Positions 35,656-44,152 of a DNA stretch of 64,000 bases are shown here, in pieces; the stretch's first letter is position 1, and the number at the start of each line of letters is the position of its first letter. Both the position numbers and the translations under genes were made by a program. The notes under the pieces are model-generated. The model made no database searches. It saw only the letters and a program-made list of their open reading frames with translations, and had not been told where the DNA came from. The stretch comes from Altererythrobacter sp. BO-6. Its GTDB lineage: Bacteria > Pseudomonadota > Alphaproteobacteria > Sphingomonadales > Sphingomonadaceae. The stretch lies in contig NZ_CP049259.1 in assembly GCF_011047315.1 (NCBI RefSeq), forward strand, positions 62,001 through 126,000. Direction: 5' to 3'.

Positions 35656-36654
35656 TCAGTCCGGACGAGTTTGAAACTCTTCATTCAAAAAGCGTGTGAG
35701 TCGATCAATGACGGAAGCCTGGTCGAATTGATCAGAAAGGCTCGGGGCTTCCATTGGATAGAAATGTCCGAAACCCGGAACCCATGATTGCGATAGAGGT
35801 GCGCCACGAGACTTGAACAGGCTTGCAATTCCAGCGCTGCCTTGCCTGATCCCAGGTAGGTCCCATTGTCCGGCGAACAACAATAGCGGAGGCGCATCCT
35901 CTGCGAGCGTCTTGTTGAGATCGTAGCCCCAGCTTGTGCCCGACAAAGCAACCACAGCCCGCACGTCGGCTTGCCTGCCATAGGCTAGATTGATCGCAGT
36001 AATTGCGCCTGCCGAGAAGCCGCCAAGTGCTATGCGGTCGGGGTCAACATTAAAACGCAACGAGTTTTCCCGAACGAAGTTGAGCGCGGACTCCATATCT
36101 TCGACGGCAGCAAACGTCGCGTTCCACAGTTGTTCACGAGACTGATCATCCAAGGGTGGCAAGCTCATTTTTTGGCGGACAAATTCGACCCGGCCCGTGA
36201 CTATTGGGCTCTCAAGCAGGCGCTTGGACATTAGGATGCTCTCATCCATTGCTGCCGGCGGTGCCGGGTCCTCCGGCATCAGCCTGTATTCGATCGAAAA
36301 GCAGGCGAAACCACGACGGACAAGCGCCAAGCAATAATCAGCCATCGAAGAGTCGCTCGCGCCGTCCTCGTTGAACTGGAAATCGCCTTTCTCACCGCGA
36401 TGGAATGCGCCGCCAAAAGCAAAAATGATAGCCGGTGCTGGGTTGGCGTCGTTGGCATCTTGAACCGGAACATAGGCATCAAGGAGAAGATCGCGTGTTG
36501 TCGGTTCGCTCGACAAACTCACCAATCCGCGACCATAAACCACATCGCTTCGGACTTCATATTCGGCTGACTGAGCAAGTCCAGTAGTGTGATGGCCTAC
36601 AAGTGCGAGTGCGCACAACGTCAACGCCGAAAGCAGTCTTTTCGCTTGGTTCAT
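35656..36654 (-). CDS. Secreted alpha/beta hydrolase (esterase/lipase-like)
   Basis: A 332-aa hydrolase with a signal peptide (LLSALTLCALALVGH, cleaved near GLAQS). The oxyanion-hole segment is FAFGGAFHRG, the nucleophile elbow is GGFSAG, and the catalytic His is probably in PGFGHFYPM; this matches the acetyl-esterase/BD-FAE type. ATG at 36654 is chosen because GGAGGAT lies upstream in the expected place. Base composition is lower than in the neighbours (two sampled 60-base lines are about 57% G+C), which suggests later acquisition. Substrate unknown. Confidence 0.82.
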   Translation of the reverse strand: MNQAKRLLSALTLCALALVGHHTTGLAQSAEYEVRSDVVYGRGLVSLSSEPTTRDLLLDAYVPVQDANDANPAPAIIFAFGGAFHRGEKGDFQFNEDGASDSSMADYCLALVRRGFACFSIEYRLMPEDPAPPAAMDESILMSKRLLESPIVTGRVEFVRQKMSLPPLDDQSREQLWNATFAAVEDMESALNFVRENSLRFNVDPDRIALGGFSAGAITAINLAYGRQADVRAVVALSGTSWGYDLNKTLAEDAPPLLLFAGQWDLPGIRQGSAGIASLFKSRGAPLSQSWVPGFGHFYPMEAPSLSDQFDQASVIDRLTRFLNEEFQTRPD

Positions 36655-36769
36655 TGAATCCTCCGACATAGCCTAGCCACATCATAGCACGCCGCCCAAT
36701 CGCACGGACAGAGAGGTCTTGAGTGCTAGACTTGATGACCGCTTTCCACCCCATCAGCAGACCTAGCGC

Positions 36770-37778
36770 CTATCCCATCAGCCCATGCCGGCGCAGGCTT
36801 TCCGCCAGGATCGTCTCGATCAGCTGTTCCTGCGTCCAACCCGCGAGGTTCGCGGCGCGGCCGAACACCTTCTGTGACCAGAGGTTGCAGTTGAGGTTGA
36901 GTTCGAGGAAGGTCACTTCGCCCGTCTCCTCGTTCACGCGGGAATTCCCAGCGGCCGTAGTCGAACGGGCGGTATTCCTGCATTGCCTTCTGCGTCAGAT
37001 CGGTGATCTGCGCGATCATGTCGGTGTTCTCGAACGGGTCGAGCGAATACTTCTGGCTGCGGTCGACCAGGTCGCGCTTTTCCTGGTAGGTGCGCAGGTG
37101 CGACGGATCGGCCTGGCGGAAGATCATCATCGGCAGGATCACCGGCTCGCCATTGATCGTCACCACCGGCACTTCCACGTCGCTGCCGTCGATGAAGGGT
37201 TCGACGAGGGCATCATGGCCAAGTCCGTGTACGCTTTCGATTGCGGCGAGCACGCTGGGCCAGTCGGTTGCGTCATTCACGCCCCAGCTGGCCGAGGAAT
37301 TGTTCGGCTTCACGACATAGCGGTTGCCCTTGGGGCACAGTGCCGGGTCGATCGGCGCACCGCGGCGATAGATCGCCCAGGGCGCAGTGGGCACGCCCGC
37401 ATCGCGCACCGCGCGCTTGGCGAGGTGCTTGTCATCCGACAGGCCGCGCAAGATCGGGCTGGCACCGAGGTAAGGGATACCCGCACGCTCGCACAGCAGC
37501 GGGCACAGCATTTCCGAATTGAAGAAGCCCGCGCGGTTGAGCAGCGGGAAGACAAAATCGACCTCCGGCTTGTCGAACAGGACCTCGAAGCGGTTTTCGA
37601 CCCGCAGGTTGAGGCCGATTCCCTTCAGCACTTCGCGCATTTCGACGTGATAGGTCGCGTGGTTGCCGTCTTCGGCGCTGCCCGAGCCGTCCCACAGCGC
37701 ATTTTTGGCGATGAACATGATGCGGCAATCACGCTTGGTCTTTTCGTCGATTGTCAGGGGCGCGTGGGCGAAGGACAT
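36770..37778 (-). pseudogene. D-Ala-D-Ala-ligase-like ATP-grasp enzyme with a +1 frameshift
   Basis: An ATP-grasp ligase. Segments PYLGASPILRGLSDDKHLAK, YVVKPNNSSASWGV and ALVEPFIDGSDVEVPVV follow the D-alanine-D-alanine ligase order. At the run of three G (plus strand 36940-36942) one extra base shifts the frame after PFDYGRWEF. Removing it restores RVNEETGEVTFLELN, then LNCNLWSQ (the metal- and phosphate-binding end motif) and a stop at 36770-36772, giving 335 aa. The extra base is in a short homopolymer, typical of sequencing errors; if real, the C-terminal active-site strand is lost. It is divergent from the PLP enzyme. It is not the ddl of an mra cluster, so its substrate is open. Confidence 0.8.
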
Positions 37779-37883
37779 GCAGTGGAACCTTTCATTTCTG
37801 CGCCGCGCCCAATAAAGCGGTCGAAGCTTACCGCCAAGCTGAATCGGGACAAAAGGGGCCGCGGTATCATAAACACGCCGGAC

Positions 37884-39320
37884 ATGCTGGCGTCGGTCGT
37901 TCGCGACGACTGTACGCACAGGCTAATCGAACTGCTTTCTGACGGGGGCGATGCACGCATTGCGCTCGATCCCGAAAGCGGGCTGAACAAATATTTCTCC
38001 GCGCCTTATCCGCGCCGGACGCTGGCTTATGCCTCGTCCACCGCGAATGATGTTTCGGAAGATGCCTTCGCCTATTTGCGCGTCGTCCTGGGGCAAGGCT
38101 TGCCGGCCTATACCGATCACCTGGAGCGGCTGCGCGGGCGAATTCGCGCCGCCTATGCGCTGGCTGACGATACAGAGATCGTGTTCGCGCCCTCAGGTAC
38201 TGACCTGGAATATGTCGCGCTGGCCGCAGTTCTGGGCAAGGCGCCGGGCGGCATCCACAACATCCTGCTGGGCGCGGACGAGGTAGGCAGCGGCTGCATC
38301 CATTCGGCCCATGGGCGCTTTTTTGCGGGCGAGACGGCACTGGGTGTGGCCACGACGCCCGGCGCTCCGATCGAAGGTTTCGGCTATGTCGACCTCGCCG
38401 ATATCCCCGTCCGCTGCGGCGAGGGGCAGGCGCTGGACAGCGCAGCGATCAGCGCATCGATCGCGCAGGAGATCGAACGCGCCCATGCGCAAGGTCTGCA
38501 TCCGCTGGTGCATGTGGTGCATGGCTCGAAAACCGGACTGATCCTGCCCGAACCGGCCGAACTTGAGGCATTGGGCAATCGTTTCGGAGCAGGAGTCGAT
38601 TTCGTGGTCGACGCCTGCCAGGCGCGGATCACGATTGCAGCGCTGCATGCGTATCTTGATACCGGCGCGATGGTGTTCCTGACCGGATCGAAATTCATGG
38701 GCGGCCCGCCGTTCAACGGCTTCGCGCTGGTCCCGCGCGCGATGATGCAGGCGGCTGCGCCGCTGCCGACAGGGTTGGGTCAGGTGTTCCGCCAGGCCGA
38801 GTTTCCCGCGAGCTGGCCGGGTGCGGACTGCCTGGGGCAGGGTGATAATCCCGGCCTCGCGCTGCGCTATGAAGCGAGCATTTTCGAGCTCGAGCGGTTC
38901 CAGCGGCTGCCGATCGACGAAGTGGCGGCATTGCTGAAGCTGTTCGAGACTGCGCTGCAGGAAGAGGTGGTAGCGCCGCTGGGTGTGCGGCTTGTCCGCC
39001 CCTTTGCAGAGGGTCACGAAAACGAGCCGCGCGAGAACCCGATCGAAATGCGCACGCTGGCGACGCTTGACGTGAGCATGCTGGAAGCGACGCCGGGTTT
39101 CGATGACGCGCAGCAGCTGCATCGCCAACTGGCGCTCAATGGCCTGCGCCTGGGGCAGCCGGTCAAATGCGTCCGCCTCAACGGTGGCTGGGGCGGAACG
39201 CTGCGGGTAGGCCTGTCGATGCCGCAGGTGGTGCGGCTGTGCGCTCTGGCGCCGGACGAGGCCGAAGCGAGTCTGCGTGCCGATATGCGCAAGATTGCTG
39301 CGGCACTGCGCGCCAGCTGA
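37884..39320 (+). CDS. Fold-type-I PLP enzyme (class V aminotransferase-like), substrate unknown
   Basis: A 478-aa PLP enzyme. PLP-binding features visible are SGTDLE (104-109, phosphate cup), DACQ (D243, pyridine-N partner) and the likely Schiff-base Lys K270 in LTGSKFMGGPP. They resemble the class V aminotransferase/cysteine-desulfurase group, but no specific family is recognised. ATG at 37884 is chosen; the reading frame is open for another 1.1 kb upstream only because it lies antisense to the ATP-grasp gene. It is divergent from that gene across about 105 bp, and a methyltransferase gene follows 69 bp downstream. Confidence 0.75.
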   Translation: MLASVVRDDCTHRLIELLSDGGDARIALDPESGLNKYFSAPYPRRTLAYASSTANDVSEDAFAYLRVVLGQGLPAYTDHLERLRGRIRAAYALADDTEIVFAPSGTDLEYVALAAVLGKAPGGIHNILLGADEVGSGCIHSAHGRFFAGETALGVATTPGAPIEGFGYVDLADIPVRCGEGQALDSAAISASIAQEIERAHAQGLHPLVHVVHGSKTGLILPEPAELEALGNRFGAGVDFVVDACQARITIAALHAYLDTGAMVFLTGSKFMGGPPFNGFALVPRAMMQAAAPLPTGLGQVFRQAEFPASWPGADCLGQGDNPGLALRYEASIFELERFQRLPIDEVAALLKLFETALQEEVVAPLGVRLVRPFAEGHENEPRENPIEMRTLATLDVSMLEATPGFDDAQQLHRQLALNGLRLGQPVKCVRLNGGWGGTLRVGLSMPQVVRLCALAPDEAEASLRADMRKIAAALRAS

Positions 39321-39389
39321 CAGTTTTCTTGCCAATCAGCCCGCTGCGGCATAGCCTTTGCATCGCAGCTATGGGTTGGAGAGGCGCGC

Positions 39390-40025
39390 GTGGGATTAAG
39401 GCAGTGGTATGACGCGCATGTAATGCCGCGCTTCGTCACCTTTGCCTGTTCGCAGGGGCAGGTGATGAAACGCCGCTCGCAACTCGTCCCCCTCGCCAGC
39501 GGCGACGTGTTCGAGCTTGGCTGCGGCGGCGGCCTGAACCAGGAATTCTACCAGTCGAGCCTGGTCTCCAGTTTCAGCGGGATCGACCCGCATGGCGGGT
39601 TGCTCGAGGATGCGCGAAGCCGGGCGCGCGCCCGCTGCTGGCAACATGACATTCGCGAAGGGCGGGGCGAAGCGATCCCGTTTGCGGAACGCAGCTTCGA
39701 CACGGTGGTGTGCACCTTTACGCTGTGTTCGGTGGACAATCCCGCGCAGGTCATGGCGGAGATGCGCCGCATCTTGCGCCCTGGCGGAAGGCTGTTGTTC
39801 CTGGAACATGGCCGTGCGCCCGACGTGGATGTCGCCCGATGGCAGGACCGGATCGAGCCGGTCTGGAAACGCCTTGCCGGTAATTGCCATTTGACCCGTC
39901 CGATCGGAGCAGCACTGCGTGGTGCCGGGTTCGAAGTCGAGCCGCTGGGGCAGGGTTATCTGCCCAAGGCACCGCGTTTTGCCGGATGGAACGAATGGGG
40001 GATTGCCCGCAAGGCGGGAGTTTGA
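39390..40025 (+). CDS. Class I SAM-dependent methyltransferase (UbiE-like)
   Basis: A 211-aa methyltransferase: motif I is VFELGCGGG, the acidic loop SGIDPHG follows, and motif II/III is FDTVVCTFTLCSVDNPAQVMAEM (split as DTVVCTFTLCSV) and LRPGGRLLFLEHGR. This is the pattern of small phospholipid/quinone-type methyltransferases, though the substrate is open. The GTG start has GGAGAG upstream. It follows the PLP enzyme and ends before a strong hairpin facing rne. Confidence 0.82.
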   Translation: MGLRQWYDAHVMPRFVTFACSQGQVMKRRSQLVPLASGDVFELGCGGGLNQEFYQSSLVSSFSGIDPHGGLLEDARSRARARCWQHDIREGRGEAIPFAERSFDTVVCTFTLCSVDNPAQVMAEMRRILRPGGRLLFLEHGRAPDVDVARWQDRIEPVWKRLAGNCHLTRPIGAALRGAGFEVEPLGQGYLPKAPRFAGWNEWGIARKAGV

Positions 40026-40047
40026 GGCTCTATCGCAGGTAAGAAGG

Positions 40048-40076
40048 GGCGGCGACGCGGCAGGTGCCGCGCCGCC
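40048..40076. terminator. Bidirectional terminator-like hairpin
   Basis: A strong inverted repeat: inner arms CGCGGCA/TGCCGCG with a 2-nt loop, extended by GGCGG/CCGCC after a 3-nt bulge. It lies between the convergent methyltransferase (stop 40025) and rne (stop 40085) genes. There is no T-tract, so termination may be partial; placement is the main support. Confidence 0.55.
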
Positions 40077-40084
40077 TTGCCCGA

Positions 40085-42763
40085 TCACTCTTCGCCGAAG
40101 GTCCGCTGCCACCAACCGCGCTTGGGCGAACCACTGGTTTCCTCAGCCTTTGCCGGCTCAGCCTCGGTCGTAACGGTTTCGGTTGCCTCGGAATCCGCCT
40201 TGGCCTTGCGGGTTGCGCGCTTGCGTGCAGGCTTTTTCGGAGCTTCCGCTTCGGGTTCAGCCGGAGCTGCTTCAGCTTCAGCTTCAACCTCGACTTTCTT
40301 CTTGCGGGGAGCGCGCTTCGGCTTGGGCGCAGCCGCTTCGGCTTCCGGCGCGGTCACAGCTTCAGCCTCTGCTTCCGTTTCGCCTTCAGCCTTCTTCTTG
40401 CGCGGCGCGCGCTTGCGCTTGGGCTTTTCGTCCGCTTGCGGAGCGTCCTCGGGTGTACCGATTACCGAAATGTCTTCGGAGACCTGCTCGGCGATATCAT
40501 CGAGCATTTCGCCCTGTTCACCATCACCCGCCTGTTCGCGGCGCTTCTTGTTGCGGCCGCGTCCACCGCGCCGACGGCGCTTCTTGGGTCGCTCGCCGTT
40601 CTCGTCTTCGCCGGATGCGCGATCGTCGGAGCCGGACGATTCTTCGCCTTCTTCCTCGTCGCGCTCATCCTCGTCCTCGTCGTCACGGCGATTCTTGTTG
40701 CGGCCGCGGCCGCCACGGCGGCGCCGGCGGCGCTTCTTCTTGCGCTCATCTTCGTCATCGTCGTCATTGCGGTCGCGGCGTGACTGGCGGGGGCCTTCGT
40801 CCTCATCCTCGTCGTCGATATCCTCGGGGATGTCGTCTTCGTCGTCGTCATCGACGATCGGTTCGAACTTTGGCGCATGCGAGGGGCGCGGGCCGGCGCT
40901 GGCAACGCTCATCTTGGCGCCTTCTTCCTCGCCTTCCGGCACCACTTCGACGCGCACGCCATAGCGCTGTTCGATCTCGACCAGGTCGTCGCGCTTGGCG
41001 TTGAGCAGGTAGATCGCCGCTTCGGTGCTGGCGCCAAGGCGGATGATCGTACCCTTGCCCTTGGCCGCTTCGTCCTCGATCAAGCGTAGTGCGGACAGGC
41101 CCGCGCTCGAAGCCGTGCGTACCAGGCCCGTTCCGTCGCAATGGGGGCATGCGCGCGTGGTTGCCTCGAGCACGCCGGTGCGCAGCCGCTGGCGGCTCAT
41201 CTCCATCAGGCCGAAGCCCGAAATCCGCCCGACCTGGATGCGCGCCCGGTCATTCCTGAGCGCATCCTTCATCGCCTTTTCGACTTTGCGGATGTTGGAG
41301 CTGTACTCCATGTCGATGAAGTCGATTACGACCAGTCCGGCCATGTCGCGCAGGCGCAGCTGGCGGGCGATTTCCCGCGCAGCTTCCAGGTTGGTGGCGA
41401 GCGCGGTTTGCTCGATCCCGTGCTCCTTGGTGGAGCGGCCGGAGTTGATGTCGATCGAAACCAGCGCTTCGGTCGGGTTGATTACAAGATATCCGCCCGA
41501 TTTGAGCTGAACGACAGGGTCATACATCGCCCGCAGCTGGTCTTCGGCGCCAAAGCGCTGGAACAACGGGACCGGGTCGGAATAGGCTTTTACCCGCCGC
41601 GCGTGGCTCGGCATCAGGAGCTTCATGAACTCCCTGGCAGACTTGTAGCCATCCTCGCCCTCTACGACGACTTCCTCGATTTCCTTGTTGTAGATGTCGC
41701 GGATGGCGCGTTTGATCAGGTCCGAATCCGAATGGATCAGGGTGGGCGCGGTCGATTTCAGCGTCTTTTCGCGGATTTCGTCCCACAGCCGGGCAAGGTA
41801 ATCGAAGTCACGCTTGATTTCCGGCTTGGTCCGGCTGAGCCCGGCCGTGCGAACGATAAGCCCCATGGTCTTGGGCAGCTTGAGGTCAGAGACGATTTCC
41901 TTGAGCCGCTTGCGATCGCTGGCAGAACTGATCTTGCGGCTGATGCCCCCACCATGCGACGAATTGGGCATCAACACGGTGTAGCGGCCGGCAAGGCTGA
42001 GATAGGTGGTCAGCGCCGCGCCCTTGTTGCCGCGCTCTTCCTTTACGACCTGCACCAGCAGCACCTGGCGGCGCTGGATAACGTCCTGGATCTTGTAGCG
42101 GCGGCGCAGCGCCTGGCGGCGGGCACGCACTTCGTCGACTTCCTTGGCGCGATTCTTGCCGCCACCCTGGCGGCGACGGCCGCGCCGGCCACGGTCGCGA
42201 CCCGACTTGCGGCCGGATTCGCCATCGTCCTCGGATGCTTCTTCGTCATCCGAGTCCTCATCGTCGTCTTCGTCATCGTCGCCATTGCCATCAACATGGC
42301 CGTCTTCGATCGTTGAGACCTTGTCTTTCTCGGAGGTGTCGATTTCCTCGACCCCGTCTTCGGCGATCTCCTCGACGAGAGCCTCGGCGGACTCCTCGTC
42401 TTCGGCATCATATTCGTCGCCGGGAAGTTCGCCGCGATCTTCCTCTTCGTCACGCAGGCGCGCTTCTTCCTCGGCGGCTTCAGCCTCTTCGGCCAGCAGC
42501 GCTTCGCGATCCGCCTGCGGGATCTGGTAATAATCGGGATGGATTTCGCTAAAGGCGAGGAAGCCGTGGCGGTTGCCGCCGAAGTCGACGAAAGCCGCCT
42601 GCAGCGATGGTTCTACCCGGGTTACCTTGGCGAGGTAGATATTGCCCTTGATCTGCTTGTGTTCGGCAGATTCAAAATCAAATTCTTCGATCCGGTTGCC
42701 TTTGACCACCGCCACCCGCGTTTCTTCCGGGTGGCGCGCGTCGATGAGCATGCGCGTTGCCAT
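40085..42763 (-). CDS. rne: Ribonuclease E
   Basis: Endoribonuclease that starts mRNA decay and processes rRNA and tRNA. The 892-aa protein has an N-terminal catalytic half: S1 domain, then the metal-binding region (SIDINSGRSTKEHG, VIDFIDMEYSSN) and the Zn-link CPHCDGTGLVRT. The S1 domain is interrupted by an acidic, then basic insert (about residues 85-218), as in other alphaproteobacteria. The C-terminal third is low-complexity acidic/Arg-rich blocks and an AxKAxRKxxK-like tail, the degradosome scaffold and RNA-binding part. ATG at 42763 has GGAG upstream. Apparent long frames on the opposite strand are artefacts of the biased sequence. Confidence 0.96.
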   Translation of the reverse strand: MATRMLIDARHPEETRVAVVKGNRIEEFDFESAEHKQIKGNIYLAKVTRVEPSLQAAFVDFGGNRHGFLAFSEIHPDYYQIPQADREALLAEEAEAAEEEARLRDEEEDRGELPGDEYDAEDEESAEALVEEIAEDGVEEIDTSEKDKVSTIEDGHVDGNGDDDEDDDEDSDDEEASEDDGESGRKSGRDRGRRGRRRQGGGKNRAKEVDEVRARRQALRRRYKIQDVIQRRQVLLVQVVKEERGNKGAALTTYLSLAGRYTVLMPNSSHGGGISRKISSASDRKRLKEIVSDLKLPKTMGLIVRTAGLSRTKPEIKRDFDYLARLWDEIREKTLKSTAPTLIHSDSDLIKRAIRDIYNKEIEEVVVEGEDGYKSAREFMKLLMPSHARRVKAYSDPVPLFQRFGAEDQLRAMYDPVVQLKSGGYLVINPTEALVSIDINSGRSTKEHGIEQTALATNLEAAREIARQLRLRDMAGLVVIDFIDMEYSSNIRKVEKAMKDALRNDRARIQVGRISGFGLMEMSRQRLRTGVLEATTRACPHCDGTGLVRTASSAGLSALRLIEDEAAKGKGTIIRLGASTEAAIYLLNAKRDDLVEIEQRYGVRVEVVPEGEEEGAKMSVASAGPRPSHAPKFEPIVDDDDEDDIPEDIDDEDEDEGPRQSRRDRNDDDDEDERKKKRRRRRRGGRGRNKNRRDDEDEDERDEEEGEESSGSDDRASGEDENGERPKKRRRRGGRGRNKKRREQAGDGEQGEMLDDIAEQVSEDISVIGTPEDAPQADEKPKRKRAPRKKKAEGETEAEAEAVTAPEAEAAAPKPKRAPRKKKVEVEAEAEAAPAEPEAEAPKKPARKRATRKAKADSEATETVTTEAEPAKAEETSGSPKRGWWQRTFGEE

Positions 42764-43212
42764 TATAAATTCTCCAGGCGCCAGACGGAGGGGCTGAGCC
42801 ACCATGCCTGCAACGCCGATATGTAGGTGAAGTTGTGTAATCGCCGCCTGGGACTGAAACCCGGGCGACGTGATGGGTTCTGCCCCGGCCAAGCGGCGTC
42901 AGGGGCTGAAATTCCGTTTGCGTGTCTGCGAGTGCGAGATTGCAGAAGAATGCTGCGGCGCGGCCGGCAAGATCCGTCGCGCGCGGAATACGCGGCGTCG
43001 GGAATTGCGGGGCGGGCTGTCTCTTCACTGCATCAACCTGTTGTGATGCCTGGGAAAGGTTTTCGCCAGGCGGCGGCAATGAGGACTTGTGCGCTTCTCC
43101 CAAAACGGGAACAACGAGCCATCCGCGCCGCGTGGCCGTGTGCTAGCACCGTGGGTTTCAACCCGCAACCATATTGCGCTGACCTGCGGCAACACCGTAA
43201 CAGTCATGCGCA
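42764..43212. other. Divergent intergenic region and rne leader
   Basis: About 450 bp without a convincing gene between rne and the amidase gene; short frames here have no RBS or recognisable motif. On the minus strand this would be the rne 5' leader, which in E. coli is the target of RNase E autoregulation. It contains a clear hairpin at 43048-43071 (GCCTGGGAAA with TTTC-G-CCAGGC) and a smaller one near 43099-43111 (TCCC/GGGA). The amidase promoter must lie in the last part. Confidence 0.6.
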
Positions 43213-44082
43213 ATGAGCTTGCGTTGGCATCTTGCCCTGATCGTGCTGCTCCCGCTGGCGCTTGTCGGCGGGTTGATCGCGGCGGGGGTCAATATTCCCG
43301 TTCCGCAGTGGGGCCGGGACTATGTGCTGCGTTTCCTTTTGCCCGACAGCGCGGACGATGCGAACTTGCCGACGATCTACGGTCCGGACGATCCGTCGCG
43401 GCCGCTGGTGGTGATCGATCCCGGCCATGGCGGGCGCGATCCCGGCGCGGTTGGCGCGGGCATACGCGAAAAGGACGTGACGCTCGGGCTGGCGCTTGCT
43501 TTGCGTGACGAGCTGGTGCGGCAGGGTGGGGTGCGTGTCGCGCTGACCCGCGAGGATGACCGGGCGGTGGCGCTGGCGCAGCGGCCCGATTTTGCGCGAC
43601 GTCTGGAGGCGGACCTGTTTCTGTCGATCCATGCGGATTCGGCGGGCGAGAAAAGCGGGATAAGCGGAGCGAGCCTTTACACGCTTTCCGCCAAGGCTTC
43701 GAGCGCGGCGGCGGCGCGTTTCGCCCGCAAGGAAAACGATGCGGACCGGGTCAACGGCCTGTCGATCGAAGGGCAAAGCGAACAGGTGAGTGCGATTCTG
43801 GTCGAATTGTCGCAGCGCCGCTCGCAGGCCGATCTGATCGAATTTGCCACGCTGGTGACGCGCGAGGGTGAAGGGCGGCTCACTTTCCACGAGCAGTCAT
43901 TGCGATCGGCCGACCTGGTGGTGCTGCGCGCACCCGACATGCCGTCGGTCCTGTTCGAGGCGGGGTTCGTCACCAACGAGGCGGATGCCGCGCGGCTTAC
44001 CTCGCCCGAGTGGCGCCGTGGGTTCGCCGAAAGCATGGCCCGTGCGATCCGGGTCTATTTCGTGCGTCGCACGGCAAGCTGA
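43213..44082 (+). CDS. N-acetylmuramoyl-L-alanine amidase (AmiC-type)
   Basis: Periplasmic zinc amidase splitting the peptide from MurNAc in peptidoglycan, needed for daughter-cell separation. The 289-aa protein has an N-terminal signal anchor (about 7-25) and an Amidase_3 domain with zinc ligands in DPGHGGRDPGA, the E in REKDV and SIHAD, and the catalytic Glu in LFEAGFVTN. The AMIN domain found in many AmiC proteins is absent. It lies 70 bp upstream of the PBP1A gene, making a cell-wall pair. Confidence 0.93.
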   Translation: MSLRWHLALIVLLPLALVGGLIAAGVNIPVPQWGRDYVLRFLLPDSADDANLPTIYGPDDPSRPLVVIDPGHGGRDPGAVGAGIREKDVTLGLALALRDELVRQGGVRVALTREDDRAVALAQRPDFARRLEADLFLSIHADSAGEKSGISGASLYTLSAKASSAAAARFARKENDADRVNGLSIEGQSEQVSAILVELSQRRSQADLIEFATLVTREGEGRLTFHEQSLRSADLVVLRAPDMPSVLFEAGFVTNEADAARLTSPEWRRGFAESMARAIRVYFVRRTAS

Positions 44083-44152
44083 CCCGTTGCGGTGACATTC
44101 ATCGACAAGCGGCTAGCCTAGCGTGAAATTCCCATGCTAATGCCGCCGCCGA

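Noticed and set aside
36723..37883. N-terminal 387 codons continuous with the PLP enzyme frame
   Set aside because: This stretch is the antisense of the ATP-grasp gene and shows no PLP-enzyme homology; the true start is at 37884.
41141..42316. Plus-strand 391-codon frame antisense to RNase E (and others at 40064-41004)
   Set aside because: The low-complexity acidic and basic blocks of rne give long stop-free antisense frames; their translated products are repetitive and lack any family.
42827..43216. Small plus-strand frame upstream of the amidase
   Set aside because: No RBS, no homology and Arg/Cys-rich composition; treated as part of the rne leader and promoter region.
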